This document shows positions 33,088 to 42,249 of a stretch of DNA of 42,297 bases, in pieces; the stretch's first letter is position 1; each line of letters starts with the position of its first letter. Where the stretch lies: contig JAGTWP010000004.1 of NCBI GenBank assembly GCA_018260755.1, positions 1 through 42,297 on the forward strand, written 5' to 3'. The DNA comes from Candidatus Altarchaeum sp. GTDB taxonomy: Archaea; Altiarchaeota; Altiarchaeia; Altiarchaeales; Altiarchaeaceae. The position numbers were made by a program, and so were the translations under genes. Below the pieces are notes generated by a model that saw nothing but the letters and a program-made list of their open reading frames with translations, did not search any database and was not told the origin of the DNA.

Positions 33088-33672
33088 ATGAAAGATATAA
33101 TAAAAAAAAGACTGGAGGAAAGTATTAAAGTAAAGGAAGATATGATAAAGGACGATAAGATTATAGAAAGCATAGCAGAAATTGCAAATATTATAATTGA
33201 TTGTTATAAGAAAGGGAACAAACTTGTAATATTTGGAAACGGAGGAAGTGCTGCCGATGCACAACACATTGCCGCTGAATTAGTAAGTAAATTTAAATTA
33301 GAAAGAAAGGCGCTGTGTGCGATTGCTTTAAATACAAACACTTCAATTATAACTGCTATTGCAAATGATTATGAATTTGGAAAAATTTTTGAAAGACAGG
33401 TTGAAGGTATTGTAAATAAAGGCGATGTTGTAATTGGAATTTCAACAAGCGGAAGCTCTGAAAATGTAATAAGGGGGCTTTTAAAGGCTAAGGAAAAAAA
33501 TGCAATACTTGTAGCGTTTACAGGGAAAAGCGGAGGGAAAATAAAAAACATAACAAACATAATTTTACAGATACCTTCCGATGAAACCCCAAGAATTCAG
33601 GAAGCACATATTACTGCAGGACATATAATTTGCGAAATTGTTGAAAAAGAATTAGCAAACATGGATAAATGA
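33088..33672 (+). CDS. gmhA: sedoheptulose 7-phosphate isomerase
   Basis: GmhA converts sedoheptulose 7-phosphate to D-glycero-D-manno-heptose 7-phosphate, the first step of heptose synthesis. The 194-residue SIS-domain protein has FGNGGSAADAQHIAAELVSK, the run ALNTNTSIITAIANDYEF, GISTSGSSENVIRGL and PSDETPRIQEAHI, all typical. It follows hddC by 2 bp and is followed at once by gmhB. Confidence 0.95.
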   Translation: MKDIIKKRLEESIKVKEDMIKDDKIIESIAEIANIIIDCYKKGNKLVIFGNGGSAADAQHIAAELVSKFKLERKALCAIALNTNTSIITAIANDYEFGKIFERQVEGIVNKGDVVIGISTSGSSENVIRGLLKAKEKNAILVAFTGKSGGKIKNITNIILQIPSDETPRIQEAHITAGHIICEIVEKELANMDK

Positions 33673-33702
33673 ATGAATAAAACGACTTTTAAAAGACAAA
33701 AA

Positions 33703-34233
33703 ATGAATAAAGCAGTATTTCTTGACAGGGACGGGGTTATAAATGAAGAAGTTAATTATTTAAGCAAGGTTAAGGAATTTAAATTTATCAAAAATGTAAT
33801 AGAAGCGTTAAAATTGCTTTCCAAGACAGGTTTCAAAATCATAATAATTACAAATCAGTCGGGAATTAACAGGGGATATTTCACTGTAGAAGACCTTAAA
33901 AGGATTCATGAATATATGCTCAAAGAATTTAAAAAGGAAAGTATAAGGATTGATAAAATATATGTTTGTCCTCACAGGCCAGATGAAAATTGTAATTGCA
34001 GGAAACCAAAAACAGGGCTGTTAATTAAAGCATCGGAGGACTTTAATATCAATATTTCAAAAAGTTATTTTATTGGAGACAAAACAGTAGATATTGAAAC
34101 GGGAAAAAACGCCAATTGTAAAACAATCCTTGTAAAAACCGGCTATGGGGGGAGTGATAATAATTATAAGGTAAAACCGGATTTTATTGTGGATGACTTA
34201 ATAGAAGCGGTAAAAGTTATAAATAAAATATGA
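33703..34233 (+). CDS. gmhB: D-glycero-D-manno-heptose 1,7-bisphosphate phosphatase
   Basis: GmhB is the HAD-family phosphatase that removes the C7 phosphate. It has the catalytic motif FLDRDGVINEEV, IITNQSGINRGYF and the zinc-loop CPHRPDENCNCRKPKTG with three Cys and one His. I choose the ATG at 33703 because MNKAVFLDRDG is the usual family start; an in-frame ATG at 33673, directly after the gmhA stop, would add ten residues. The next gene overlaps or follows closely. Confidence 0.93.
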   Translation: MNKAVFLDRDGVINEEVNYLSKVKEFKFIKNVIEALKLLSKTGFKIIIITNQSGINRGYFTVEDLKRIHEYMLKEFKKESIRIDKIYVCPHRPDENCNCRKPKTGLLIKASEDFNINISKSYFIGDKTVDIETGKNANCKTILVKTGYGGSDNNYKVKPDFIVDDLIEAVKVINKI

Positions 34234-34253
34234 ACAAAAAGATAAATATAACA

Positions 34254-35456
34254 ATGAAAATTTTAATAGTAAATGATACAATTCCATTTATAGGAGGTGC
34301 TGAGACATATCTGCATAATTTAAGCAATGCCTTAAATGAAAAAGGTCATGAAATAATCACCTTATCTGAAAAGCCAGATAAAGAAGAAATTTTCCCTCAC
34401 ATAAAAAAGCAGTATTTTTCAAAAACCTACCCCGACAAAAAATTTAATTGTCCTGTTTCAAGATATTGGAATATTTATGCAAAGAAAAAGATAAGAGAAA
34501 TTATCAAAAGCGAAAATCCTGATGTTGTTCATTTCCATAATGTTTTTTCGAGATTGTCGCCTGCTGTAATCTCTGAAGCAAGCAAATATAAACCAACAGT
34601 ATTAACTGTTCATGACACAAGATTTGACTGGCCGAAATTTATGTATCTGGATAAAAATTTTGATATATATCCAGGAACATTCGGATTTAAATGTTTATTC
34701 AATGGAGAAGTAAATCCATTTATGTTTTTTTATCAATATACAAGAAATTTTCTTTATAGGAGATCATTAGAAAAAATTAATGCAATAATAACCTTGAATA
34801 ATTTTGTTAAAAATAAGTTGGAGAAGCTAATAAAAAATGACAATATTTTTATTCAACCCTTGTTTATACCAGAAATGTCAGATTTATCAGATGCAGAAAG
34901 AGAAAATTTTATTCTGTTTGCCGGCAGGATAGAATATTATAAAGGTCTAAAATATCTTATAAAAGCAATGAAAATTGTTAACGAAAAATTCGATATTCCG
35001 CTAATCATTGCAGGCGACGGAAAAGAAAAAAAAGAATTGGAAGAATTGGCAAAAAAAATAAATGTTACGGCGAAATTTATTGGGAAAGTCAAACACGACG
35101 AAATGTTAAAATTATATCAAAAGGCAGGCATTGTCTGTGTTCCATCACTTGCAGATAACTCCCCAATGATAATATATGAAGCAATGTCTTGCGGAGCACC
35201 AGTAATAGCATCAAATGTTTGCGGGATCCCGGATCTAATAAACGATGGCATTGACGGATTTTTAGTAAAGCCAAAAAATAGTGAAGAAATCGCAGAAAAG
35301 ATAATAATTCTTTTGAGTGACGAAAAATTAAGAAAAAAAATTGAAAAAAATGCAAAAAATAAATCGGAAAAAGAATTTAGTAAGGAAAAACATATTAATA
35401 GTATTTTAGAAATTTATAATTTTGCAATTGAAAAATTTAAAAAGAAAAATGTATGA
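34254..35456 (+). CDS. glycosyltransferase, GT4 family
   Basis: A GT-B fold enzyme of about 400 residues. The N-terminus MKILIVNDTIPFIGGAETYLHN carries the GGAE acceptor loop. The C-terminal domain has ILFAGRIEYYKGLKYLIKAM, IIAGDGKEKKELEE, and the Glu pair segment SPMIIYEAMSCGAPVIAS. I choose the ATG at 34254, where the family-typical sequence begins; an earlier ATG at 34230 overlaps the gmhB stop as ATGA and would add eight residues. Donor unknown, possibly GDP-heptose given the location. Confidence 0.92.
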   Translation: MKILIVNDTIPFIGGAETYLHNLSNALNEKGHEIITLSEKPDKEEIFPHIKKQYFSKTYPDKKFNCPVSRYWNIYAKKKIREIIKSENPDVVHFHNVFSRLSPAVISEASKYKPTVLTVHDTRFDWPKFMYLDKNFDIYPGTFGFKCLFNGEVNPFMFFYQYTRNFLYRRSLEKINAIITLNNFVKNKLEKLIKNDNIFIQPLFIPEMSDLSDAERENFILFAGRIEYYKGLKYLIKAMKIVNEKFDIPLIIAGDGKEKKELEELAKKINVTAKFIGKVKHDEMLKLYQKAGIVCVPSLADNSPMIIYEAMSCGAPVIASNVCGIPDLINDGIDGFLVKPKNSEEIAEKIIILLSDEKLRKKIEKNAKNKSEKEFSKEKHINSILEIYNFAIEKFKKKNV

Positions 35457-36057
35457 CCTGCCAAATCACTGGGGGAGAGAAGGAATCACTTATAGGTGGA
35501 TGGGTGCTGGCGAGAGATTTTTAGATGTCGGTGCTGGAAGCGGAGTATTATGTGAATTTATGAAAGAAAAGTATAAAGAAGTTTATGGATGTGACATTTC
35601 AGATGAAGCGGTGAAAAATTTGAAGGATAAAGGTATAAATGCATTTAAGATAGATCTCAATAATGAAGATTTCCCATTTGAAGATGGGTATTTTGATGCA
35701 GTATCCCATTTAGGTGTTATAGAGCATGTTATAAACCCGCCTATGCTTGTCAATAAAATTCATAGAATATTAAGGAAAGGAGGTGTTTTTATAATAAGCA
35801 CACCTAATATAGCATATATTAAGCATAGGATAAGAGCAATAATTGGAAAATCCCCTTCAACATCTGATGATACAACAATATATAAAGGAGGGCATCTTCA
35901 TTACTTCACATTTAGTGAAATGAGGGAACTACTTGAAAAAGCAGGCTTTAAGGTTGTCGGTTGTAAAGGGACATTCAGCAGAGGAGTATTGCCTGAAAAT
36001 TTCCCGTTAAAAAATTTATTAGCAGCGGAGATAAATTTTAAGTTGATAAAAAAATGA
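35449..36057 (+). CDS. class I SAM-dependent methyltransferase
   Basis: This protein of about 200 residues has the SAM-binding motif I FLDVGAGSGVLCEFM, then YGCDISDEAVKNL, and the motif with AVSHLGVIEHVINPPMLV, followed by the LRKGGVFIISTPN strand typical of methionine-biosynthesis-like or sugar methyltransferases. The ATG at 35449 (MYDLPNHWG) overlaps the previous gene by 8 bp and is preferred to a TTG nine codons upstream. Its place in the cluster suggests O-methylation of a sugar, not shown. Confidence 0.88.
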   Translation: MYDLPNHWGREGITYRWMGAGERFLDVGAGSGVLCEFMKEKYKEVYGCDISDEAVKNLKDKGINAFKIDLNNEDFPFEDGYFDAVSHLGVIEHVINPPMLVNKIHRILRKGGVFIISTPNIAYIKHRIRAIIGKSPSTSDDTTIYKGGHLHYFTFSEMRELLEKAGFKVVGCKGTFSRGVLPENFPLKNLLAAEINFKLIKK

Positions 36058-36824
36058 GGGATAATCACGTAGATAAAAATAAAGAAATTTACGAAAATTT
36101 ATATGCTCGTAAATTAGGTTTTAGGTTTGCATTTGGAGTGCAGCAAAAGAGGAAAACAATAAAATATATCTTAAAAAAATTAAAGATAATTTTGAAAAAT
36201 AAAAAAGTTCTGGATATCGGATTTGGAAGCGGGGATATGTTATTTATTTTTGATAATTCTTGTGAGTTGTATGGGATTGAAATAAGTGAAAATGCAGTTG
36301 AAAGATGCTCTATTAAGGCAAAAAAGTTGGAATATAAACATGATTTTAGGGTGGCGGACCTATCTTTAGAACTGCCACCATGGAAAGAAAAATTTGATGT
36401 TATTATATGTTCTCATGTTTTAGAACATATTCCGAATGATGAAGATATTATAAAATGGATAGCAGAGCACCTGAGTAATTCGGGAATAGCAATTATAGCG
36501 GTGCCAATTAAGGAAAAGAAAATTTCTCAAGAGGAAGATAATAAAAATGAGCTGCACTACAGAGAATACACTCCTATTGAATTTAATAATAAATTAAATA
36601 ATCAAAACTTAGAGGTTATTAATATTGCAAGTATTGAGAACGATAGCATTGACCACTTTCTTAATTCCATAAGGAGAAAAGGCAAAGTTTTTGTTGTTAT
36701 AAGTAAAATGCTTGGAGCGGCATTTTCATTAACGCCCTTCCCAATACTTTCTTTTATTGATACAATATTTAATAAATTTTATCCTTATAAAAATTACACT
36801 GTGGTTGTTAAAGGTAATAAATAG
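36054..36824 (+). CDS. class I SAM-dependent methyltransferase
   Basis: A 256-residue methyltransferase overlapping the previous gene by 4 bp. Motif I is VLDIGFGSGDMLFIF, followed by LYGIEISENAVERCS, then FDVIICSHVLEHIPNDEDII and the strand GIAIIAVPI. It ends with a hydrophobic region (AFSLTPFPILSFI) that may contact the membrane. The two methyltransferases are only distantly alike, so they are probably not a recent duplication. Substrate unknown; a glycan or a lipid-linked sugar is likely from context. Confidence 0.85.
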   Translation: MRDNHVDKNKEIYENLYARKLGFRFAFGVQQKRKTIKYILKKLKIILKNKKVLDIGFGSGDMLFIFDNSCELYGIEISENAVERCSIKAKKLEYKHDFRVADLSLELPPWKEKFDVIICSHVLEHIPNDEDIIKWIAEHLSNSGIAIIAVPIKEKKISQEEDNKNELHYREYTPIEFNNKLNNQNLEVINIASIENDSIDHFLNSIRRKGKVFVVISKMLGAAFSLTPFPILSFIDTIFNKFYPYKNYTVVVKGNK

Positions 36825-36833
36825 ATTTCAAAA

Positions 36834-37838
36834 ATGAATCCAAAAATTTCAGTAATTATTGCTGCAAGGAATGAAGAAAAGAATATAGAAAAGTGTTTAA
36901 GAAATATTCCGAAGTATAAAAATTTAGAAGTTATTGTAGTTGATGATTCATCTAACGATAAAACCTATGAAATAGCTAAAAATTTTAAAGCAGATTATGA
37001 TTTAAAAATTTTCAGAAATGAAACCCCTAAAGGAAACGCATATAGCTGGGACTACGGTGTTAAAAAATCTTCAGGTGAACTAATATTTTTGCTTTCAGCA
37101 GATGCGGAATTAAATTCTTTTGATGATGCAGTAGCATATTTTGCTGATGAAAAAGTAGTTCAAGTTCATCAGAAAGTTGAAATTATGGGTGAAGAGAATA
37201 ATCTCATCTCTAAGTTTATGCCGATATATCAAAGATATGCAAATTATATCCCCTTTATAAAAAAAGGAATTAGAAAAGAAACCGAGTTAAAAAATGTTAG
37301 TGTTTGCGATTCTCATGCATTAATGCGTAAATCTTTTTACCTTGATGTTAACCCTCAGGTGGATAAAGCCTGCGGCGAAGAGTACCGGTTCAATGATATT
37401 GGAGGGAAAATATTAGATAATAAGGGATATAAGGTTGTTTATGAATCAAAATTTATTGAAACCAGAGAGCAAAATATGGATTTAAGGAGATTTCTTATTC
37501 AGCAAAGATGGTATGGAAGAAACATGCTCGTAGCATACGCCTTATTTGATAAAAGAAACATTTCAAAATTTTTCAGGTACACATTTATTGTGTTTATAAG
37601 CCTTACTTCCTTTTATTTTTTTACAAAAAATTACTTATTATTCGTTCTTACAATCTTTTCATGTATTTTTCTATTAGCAAGATTGTTTAGCGGAATACCA
37701 AGTTTAAAAAAGAAAGAAATAGTTTATCTTCCCTTTATCTTTGGAATTATTATAATAGGCGACTTTGCTTATAATTACGGATTTTTACAATCCCTTGTTA
37801 ACAAGATGTTTCATGGAAAGTGGATAATAAACAAATAA
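36834..37838 (+). CDS. membrane-anchored glycosyltransferase, GT2 family
   Basis: The 334-residue protein starts with the GT-A fold NPKISVIIAARNEEKNIEKC, VIVVDDSSNDKTYEIA, and a metal-binding-like region LLSADAEL. Further on, QQRWYGRNMLVAY is the QxxRW-type motif of processive-like GT2 enzymes. The C-terminal 90 residues form about three membrane spans (FIVFISLTSFYFF, LFVLTIFSCIFLLA, PFIFGIIIIGDFAY). It would work at the inner face of the membrane on a lipid-linked acceptor. It starts 9 bp after the second methyltransferase gene. Confidence 0.88.
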   Translation: MNPKISVIIAARNEEKNIEKCLRNIPKYKNLEVIVVDDSSNDKTYEIAKNFKADYDLKIFRNETPKGNAYSWDYGVKKSSGELIFLLSADAELNSFDDAVAYFADEKVVQVHQKVEIMGEENNLISKFMPIYQRYANYIPFIKKGIRKETELKNVSVCDSHALMRKSFYLDVNPQVDKACGEEYRFNDIGGKILDNKGYKVVYESKFIETREQNMDLRRFLIQQRWYGRNMLVAYALFDKRNISKFFRYTFIVFISLTSFYFFTKNYLLFVLTIFSCIFLLARLFSGIPSLKKKEIVYLPFIFGIIIIGDFAYNYGFLQSLVNKMFHGKWIINK

Positions 37839-37841
37839 AAA

Positions 37842-38930
37842 ATGATACCAATAGCAAATCCAATCATCGGAAAGGAAGAAGATCAGGCGGTTTTAGAAGT
37901 TTTAAGGTCAGGAATAATTGCTCAAGGCCCGAAAGTCGAGGAATTTGAGAAAAATTTTGCAGATTATTGCAATACAAAATATGCTGTTGCTGTCAATTCA
38001 GGAACTGCTGCTTTACATCTTGCTTTGATGGCTATGGATATTAAAGAAGGCGATGAAGTAATAACAACACCTTTCAGCTTTATTGCATCTGCAAATTGTA
38101 TTCTTTATGTTAAGGCAAAGCCAATTTTTGCAGATATTGATGAAAAGACATTTAACATTTCGCCGAAATCAATAATTGAAAAAATCACAAATAAAACAAA
38201 GGCAATTATTCCGGTTCATTTATACGGACAACCATGCGATATGAAATCTATAATGGAAATAGCGGAAGAATATCATTTGATGATTTTAGAGGATGCTTGT
38301 CAGGCACACGGAGCGGACTTTAACAATAAAAAGGTCGGTTCTTTTGGAGACGCATCTGCATTTTCATTTTACCCTACAAAAAACATGACAACAAGTGAAG
38401 GAGGTATGATAACAACTAACAATAAAGAAATTGCTGAAAAGGCAAAAATTTTTAGAAATCATGGGCAAATAAAAAGATATGAGCATGAATTCTTGGGATA
38501 TAACTTAAGAATGACTGATATTAGTGCTGCAATCGGAATAGAGCAATTAAAAAAACTTGATAAATTTAATCAAAAAAGAATAGAAAATGCAAAATATTTA
38601 AGCGGGAAATTAAAAAATATAAAAGAAATTGAAGTTCCTTATGTTCAAAGTAATGTTAAACATGTTTTTCACCAGTATACTGTAAAAATTGAAAACGGAA
38701 AAAGAGACGAAATTAATAAAAGTTTGAATGAAGCAGGGATTGGCACGGGAATTCATTATCCGATTCCGATAAATGACCAGCCATTTTACAAAAAAATGGG
38801 TTATAATGCCAATGAAACACCGGTTGCAAAGGAAACTGCAAAAAAGGTATTGTCTTTGCCAATTCATCCTTCAGTAACAAGAGAAAATCTGGATTATATT
38901 GCAGAAAAATTAAAAGAAATATTAAAATGA
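37842..38930 (+). CDS. DegT/DnrJ/EryC1/StrS aminotransferase, WbpE-like
   Basis: The 362-residue PLP enzyme transfers an amino group from glutamate to a keto-sugar nucleotide. It has [51 protein letters not shown] and the PLP lysine in [14 protein letters not shown]. With the Gfo/Idh dehydrogenase, the acetyltransferase and the 6-dehydrogenase downstream it completes the UDP-diacetamido-glucuronate pathway, where WbpE makes the C3 amine. It starts 3 bp after the GT2 gene. Confidence 0.9.
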   Translation: MIPIANPIIGKEEDQAVLEVLRSGIIAQGPKVEEFEKNFADYCNTKYAVAVNSGTAALHLALMAMDIKEGDEVITTPFSFIASANCILYVKAKPIFADIDEKTFNISPKSIIEKITNKTKAIIPVHLYGQPCDMKSIMEIAEEYHLMILEDACQAHGADFNNKKVGSFGDASAFSFYPTKNMTTSEGGMITTNNKEIAEKAKIFRNHGQIKRYEHEFLGYNLRMTDISAAIGIEQLKKLDKFNQKRIENAKYLSGKLKNIKEIEVPYVQSNVKHVFHQYTVKIENGKRDEINKSLNEAGIGTGIHYPIPINDQPFYKKMGYNANETPVAKETAKKVLSLPIHPSVTRENLDYIAEKLKEILK

Positions 38931-38974
38931 CCTCACTTCGTTCGGACATTTTAGAATTCCATATAAATCCTAAA

Positions 38975-39076
38975 ATGACAAACTCACCTAAAATAAAAGC
39001 ATTCATTCGTGAGAACAGCATGCTGTTCTGGTGGATCAACGAAGAGGAAAGAAATTTTAAAAAAGAAAATGACTAA
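38975..39076 (+). pseudogene. N-terminal fragment of the AbiE-linked small protein family
   Basis: A 33-codon frame starts at 38975 with PKIKAFIRENSMLFWWINEEE and then stops. From memory the start of the family whose other end is seen at 29754-29915 reads IKxFIRENSxLFW, so this looks like the missing N-terminal part. The end overlaps the start of the DUF1016 remnant by 8 bp. It is too short to be functional as a full protein. Confidence 0.5.
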
Positions 39077-39428
39077 AACCAAAACACTCACTTCCCAGAA
39101 ATATAGCAAGATACTGGACAAAGTCATAAAACATATTGAGCAGTCTAAATTTAGAGCATTCTCTGAAGTAAACAAATCTCTTTTGCATGCCTATTGGAAT
39201 ATTGGAAAAGAACTCAGTGAAAATGCGGCTTATGGAAAATCAGTAGTAGAAAAACTATCCATAGATTTGAGGTTAAGATACCCTGATGTGAGAGGATATT
39301 CATAAAGAAACCTCTGGAATATGAAGAAATTTTACGATACTTATGAGAAACTGCAGCCAGTGGTTGCAGAATTGCTTTTCAAGGTATTATGGACTAATCA
39401 TGTAATTATTTTAAACAAAACTAGTTAA
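39069..39428 (+). pseudogene. decayed DUF1016 (YhcG-type nuclease) gene, N-terminal domain
   Basis: From the ATG at 39069 the frame encodes a DUF1016 N-terminal domain: QSKFRAFSEVNKSLLHAYWN, IGKELSENAAYGKSVVEKLS and RYPDVRGYS. At 39303-39305 a TAA stands where the family has a Lys or Arg codon (GYS-stop-RNLWNMKKFYDTY); the same frame then continues to 39428 with matching sequence (LQPVVAEL). The C-terminal PDDEXK-like nuclease domain is absent. So it has both a nonsense change and a 3' deletion. An upstream in-frame ATG at 39009 reads non-family sequence. Confidence 0.75.
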
Positions 39429-39434
39429 ATAAGA

Positions 39435-40037
39435 ATGACATTTATCCACCCCACAGCAGAGGTTTCAGAAAAAGTAAAGATTGGAGAAGGAACAAAAATC
39501 TGGCATCACGCACAAATCAGGGAAAATACCGAAATCGGAGAAAATTGTAATATTGGAAAGGGTGTCTATATTGATTTTGGTGTGAAAATCGGAAGCAACT
39601 GTAAAATCCAGAATTATGTTTCGATTTACCATGGTGTTACTATAGAAGATGATGTTTTTATTGGACCATCGGTAACATTCACAAACGATTTATATCCAAG
39701 AGCATTTATCTGGAGTGAGGAAAAGGTGAGCAAAACATTAATAAAGAAAGGCGCGTCAATAGGAGCAAATTCAACGATAATATGTGGAATTACGATTGGA
39801 AAATTTGCGATGATTGGAGCAGGAAGTGTTGTTACAAAAGATGTTCCTGATTATGCATTGGTTTACGGAAATCCTGCAAAAATAACCGGTTTTGTTTGTG
39901 AGTGCGGAAGAAAGATTGAGAAATTTGAAGATGACAACAAAGATAGTTTTGTAAAAGGAATATGTAAATTTTGTAAAAAGGAAATTTTTATAAATAAAGA
40001 AAATTTTAAAAGATGGAAAAAACAAAGGTTGCTGTAA
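39435..40037 (+). CDS. sugar N-acetyltransferase, left-handed beta-helix, WbpD-like
   Basis: The 200-residue protein has many hexapeptide turns (from about 5 to 160: [49 protein letters not shown]). It resembles WbpD/WlbB, which acetylates the 3-amino group of UDP-GlcNAc3[12 protein letters not shown] is characteristic. After the helix the C-terminus adds a zinc-ribbon-like segment with two Cys pairs (CECGRK and CKFCKKE), as in some archaeal homologues. It overlaps the next gene by 25 bp, so they are in one transcript. Confidence 0.9.
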   Translation: MTFIHPTAEVSEKVKIGEGTKIWHHAQIRENTEIGENCNIGKGVYIDFGVKIGSNCKIQNYVSIYHGVTIEDDVFIGPSVTFTNDLYPRAFIWSEEKVSKTLIKKGASIGANSTIICGITIGKFAMIGAGSVVTKDVPDYALVYGNPAKITGFVCECGRKIEKFEDDNKDSFVKGICKFCKKEIFINKENFKRWKKQRLL

Positions 40038-40978
40038 TTGGCGCGGGAAATATGGGAAAAAATCATGTAAGGATTTATTCAGAAATGAACAATGTTGAGT
40101 TAATTGGCGTTGTTGATTTAAATGAAACCATTGGAAGGGAAATTGCAGGTAAATTTAATACAAATTATTTTTCAGATTACAAAGAAATTTTAAACGATGT
40201 TAATGCGGTAAGTATTGTTGTTCCGACAAAATATCATTATTACATAGCAAAGGAATTTTTGAATAGTAGAGTTGATGTGCTTATAGAAAAGCCAATAACT
40301 ATAAATTTGAATGAAGCAGATGAAATAATTAGTTTGGCAGATAAAAACAAATTGATTCTTCAGGTTGGTCATGTTGAAAGATTCAATCCTGCAATAATTG
40401 AATTAAGCAAATATATCAAGCCCGATGAAATAATTTCAATTGATGCGTCTCGTATTGGTCCATTCGGAGCGAGAATTACTGATTCAGGAGTTGTTCTTGA
40501 TTTGATGATTCACGATGTTGATATAATTTTAGGTCTGATAAAAGATGAAATCGCAAGCATTAACGCTTACGGAAGAAATATAAAGGGAAATCATGAGGAT
40601 TATGCAGCCGCATCAATAAAATTTAAGAATGGAATAATTGCAAATTTAACGGCAAGCAGAATAACACAGCGAAGACAGAGAACATTAAAGATAACCGAAA
40701 CGGAGAAATATATGAAGGTTGATTATATGAATAAAATTCTGGAAATTTATAGGCAGTCACAGGCAAAATATGTTACAAACGATAATGGTGTTAAATTTAT
40801 TTACAGCGATGTAGTTGAAAGACCTTACATTTCACAGGAAGAACCGTTGAAATTGGAATTGCAGTCGTTTGTTGAGTGTGTTAAAAGCAGAAAAAATCCG
40901 GTTGTTGATGGAATTGCGGGAAGAAAGGCACTTGATGTTGCGTTAAAAATTTTAGATAAAATCAATAAAAATGAATAA
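40013..40978 (+). CDS. Gfo/Idh/MocA dehydrogenase, WbpB-like (UDP-GlcNAcA 3-dehydrogenase)
   Basis: The 321-residue NAD-dependent enzyme has the Rossmann opening [20 protein letters not shown], the family motif [18 protein letters not shown], and the catalytic region [16 protein letters not shown]. Its similarity to WbpB/WlbA and its position directly behind the acetyltransferase (25-bp overlap) point to oxidation of C3 of UDP-GlcNAc uronate. It overlaps the following dehydrogenase gene by 8 bp. Confidence 0.9.
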   Translation: MEKTKVAVIGAGNMGKNHVRIYSEMNNVELIGVVDLNETIGREIAGKFNTNYFSDYKEILNDVNAVSIVVPTKYHYYIAKEFLNSRVDVLIEKPITINLNEADEIISLADKNKLILQVGHVERFNPAIIELSKYIKPDEIISIDASRIGPFGARITDSGVVLDLMIHDVDIILGLIKDEIASINAYGRNIKGNHEDYAAASIKFKNGIIANLTASRITQRRQRTLKITETEKYMKVDYMNKILEIYRQSQAKYVTNDNGVKFIYSDVVERPYISQEEPLKLELQSFVECVKSRKNPVVDGIAGRKALDVALKILDKINKNE

Positions 40979-42248
40979 AAATAAGGATATTAGTAAGGAT
41001 ATTAGAATATCTGTTTATGGGCAGGGAAAGATGGGATTGCCACTTGCTCAGGTAATGGCTCAATATTACAAAGTTATTGGAGTAGATGTAAACAAAAATT
41101 TAGTTGAAAATTTAAACAAAGGAATAAATCCGATTAAAGATGAGCCGGGATTGAGCGAACTTCTTGCCCAAAATTTGAAATCAAAAAATTACGAAGCAAC
41201 AACTGATTTTTCTTATGCATCAAAAAATTCAAATATTCATATAATTTTAGTTCCTACGCTTATAAAGGAAAATAAGCCGGATTTGAGTATTGTCAGAGAT
41301 GTTGCAAAAAAGATAATTAACGGATTGAAGAAGAACGACATTATAATTACAGAATGCACGATGCCTCCGGGTTCAACTGAAATGTTAATTCCAGTTCTTG
41401 AAGAAAGCGGATTGAAATACCTTGCTTACTTTGGGCTTGCTCACTGTCCCGAAAGAACGATGACAGGAACAGCAATTAGGGATATAACCGGACAATATCC
41501 TAAAATTATTGGTGCCGGTGATGAAAGAACATTAAAGATTGTTAAAGAAATTTATGAAAAAATAAACAATAAAGGCACGATAGTGATGTCTTCAATTGTT
41601 GCCGCTGAAATGGTTAAGGTTTTTGAGGGCTGTTACAGGGATGTTAATATTGCACTTGCAAACGAATTAAGTTATGTTTGTGAAAAGTACAAAGTTAATT
41701 CAGAAGAAATTTTTAAGGCGGCAAATTCCCAGCCATATTGCCATATTCACAATCCAGGTTATGTTGGTGGGCATTGTATTCCGTATTATCCGTGGTTTGT
41801 TATAGATGAGAATACAGAACTAATGCGAACAGCAAGAAAAATTAATGAAAATGTTATTAATACTCTGATTATGGATGTTATTGAGGGCTTAAATGAATGT
41901 AATGTTGCGATAAGGGACTCAAATATCCTGATTTTAGGACTTACATTCAGGGGAGATGTTTATGAATTTGAGCATACTCCCGCAAAACCATTCATTGAAA
42001 AATTAAAGAAATTTAATCCGAAAATTTATGCTTATGATCCGCTGTGTAAAGAAGATGATTATAAAAAATTTGGAGTGAAATTTAAGAATGACTTTAAAAA
42101 TATTGACTGCGTTGTAATTTTAGCAGACCATAAGGAATTCAAAAATTTAGATTTAAATTTAAAAAATATCAAAGTTATTGTTGACTCAAGAGGGGTCTTA
42201 GACAAAGAAAAAATTAAAGATTATGGAATAGTTTATAAAAGACTTTAA
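40971..42248 (+). CDS. UDP-N-acetylglucosamine/mannosamine 6-dehydrogenase
   Basis: The 425-residue protein is a UDP-sugar dehydrogenase of the UDP-GlcNAc or UDP-ManNAc type that oxidises C6 in two NAD-linked steps. It has the Rossmann motif VYGQGKMGLPLAQVMAQYY, TECTMPPGSTEML, HCPERTMTG and the catalytic Cys in GYVGGHCIPYYPW. In the context of the WbpB, WbpE and WbpD homologues it most likely acts on UDP-GlcNAc as WbpA does. UDP-ManNAc dehydrogenase (WecC-like) cannot be excluded. It starts 8 bp before the previous gene ends. Confidence 0.9.
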   Translation: MNKNKDISKDIRISVYGQGKMGLPLAQVMAQYYKVIGVDVNKNLVENLNKGINPIKDEPGLSELLAQNLKSKNYEATTDFSYASKNSNIHIILVPTLIKENKPDLSIVRDVAKKIINGLKKNDIIITECTMPPGSTEMLIPVLEESGLKYLAYFGLAHCPERTMTGTAIRDITGQYPKIIGAGDERTLKIVKEIYEKINNKGTIVMSSIVAAEMVKVFEGCYRDVNIALANELSYVCEKYKVNSEEIFKAANSQPYCHIHNPGYVGGHCIPYYPWFVIDENTELMRTARKINENVINTLIMDVIEGLNECNVAIRDSNILILGLTFRGDVYEFEHTPAKPFIEKLKKFNPKIYAYDPLCKEDDYKKFGVKFKNDFKNIDCVVILADHKEFKNLDLNLKNIKVIVDSRGVLDKEKIKDYGIVYKRL

Positions 42249-42249
42249 A

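Noticed and set aside
39009-39068. An upstream start for the DUF1016 remnant
   Set aside because: The extra 20 residues do not fit the family, and that stretch codes in another frame for the antitoxin-like fragment at 38975-39076.
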